DNA of 64,000 nt from assembly GCF_020740795.1 (NCBI RefSeq), contig NC_067283.1, forward strand, positions 44,815,659-44,879,658, written 5' to 3'. Positions 63,592-64,000 of this stretch are shown here, piece after piece (position 1 is the first letter of the stretch; every line of letters begins with the position of its first letter). The translations under genes were made by a program, and so were the position numbers. The notes beneath the pieces were generated by a model, which saw nothing but the letters and a program-made list of their open reading frames with translations, made no database searches and had not been told where the DNA came from. The DNA is from Apus apus (taxonomy: Eukaryota > Chordata > Aves > Apodiformes > Apodidae).

Positions 63592-64000
63592 GTAAGTCGA
63601 CTTTGGAAAACAGCTTCTTTACCTGCCTTTCCTAATTGCAATGAAAACACTTCTGTCTGTCTTGGACACATCTTTGAATGTATTTGTACCTTCAATTGAA
63701 GTGCAGAAAATAAAGCTATATCTGGCACTGAGGCTTCTTCTAAATAGGTTTGTGTCTTGACGGGTTAGAATACAACAACTGTGTGCGTTTTTAACATGGA
63801 AATCAGGTGTTCCTTTGAACTGAAAGGGTAGTGTAACATGGTACTTATGGGATTAAAACTGGAAAAAATAAGTCGTAGCACACCAGTATACAAGGTCCTC
63901 AGTGTATGCTTGAGGAGCCAATACTTTACCAGAGTATTGCTATACTTGTAGTAATAACAAATTTTAGACTTGTCGTTTTTGTTTGCAGACTGTATCATGA
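63592..64000 (+). other. DNAJC13 intron 14, 5' part
   Basis: Intronic sequence to the window edge. Nothing recognisable. A TTTGCAG near 63988 is not followed by the expected RME-8 coding sequence. Confidence 0.7.

Noticed and set aside
63989-64000. Apparent acceptor TTTGCAG at the window end as DNAJC13 exon 15
   Set aside because: Exon 14 ends in phase 0, so the bases that follow would read T-V-S-stop, not the expected DHGTGAL continuation; the true exon lies beyond the window.

Overview
The window is vertebrate nuclear DNA, almost certainly from a bird. Genes are split by long AT-rich introns with GT-AG (and one GC-AG) splice sites. The interspersed repeats are mainly 5'-truncated CR1 LINEs ending in the ATTCTATG-type tail, the typical avian family. 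There are no operons, phage or CRISPR structures.

Two protein-coding genes were reconstructed exon by exon, both on the + strand. (1) 5929-24697: a complete 11-exon histidine acid phosphatase, best called ACP3 (prostatic acid phosphatase, formerly ACPP), encoding a 421-residue transmembrane form with signal peptide, RHGDR and HD catalytic motifs, and a C-terminal membrane anchor ending in a YxxI sorting signal. (2) about 45.0 kb to the window end: the 5' part of DNAJC13 (RME-8), with a CpG-island promoter, non-coding exon 1 and 13 coding exons (52628-63591) giving the first 519 residues of a protein of about 2240 residues. ACP3 next to DNAJC13 is the arrangement known from human 3q22, which supports both calls.

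Layout: 1-5.9 kb upstream flank; 5.9-24.8 kb ACP3; 24.8-44.3 kb intergenic, with a (TA)22 microsatellite, several CR1 copies, a pyrimidine-rich block and weak minus-strand exon candidates; 44.3-44.7 kb a GC-rich CR1 abutting the promoter; 44.8-45.55 kb CpG island with NRF1 and YY1/TISU-like motifs; 45.3-52.6 kb a long first intron with a diverged internal duplication and an inverted CR1 pair; 52.6-64 kb the 5' coding exons of DNAJC13. The products do not form one pathway: ACP3 is a secretory/endolysosomal phosphatase, while DNAJC13 is an endosomal co-chaperone that works with Hsc70 and retromer.

No convincing new biological system was found. The items most worth a second look are the GC-AG intron in ACP3, the Arg-to-Gln change in its otherwise conserved RSTD motif, a perfect 26-bp palindrome upstream of DNAJC13, the TISU-like uORF in DNAJC13 exon 1, and a phase-symmetric exon-like segment on the minus strand at 32.7-32.9 kb that I could not assign to any family.
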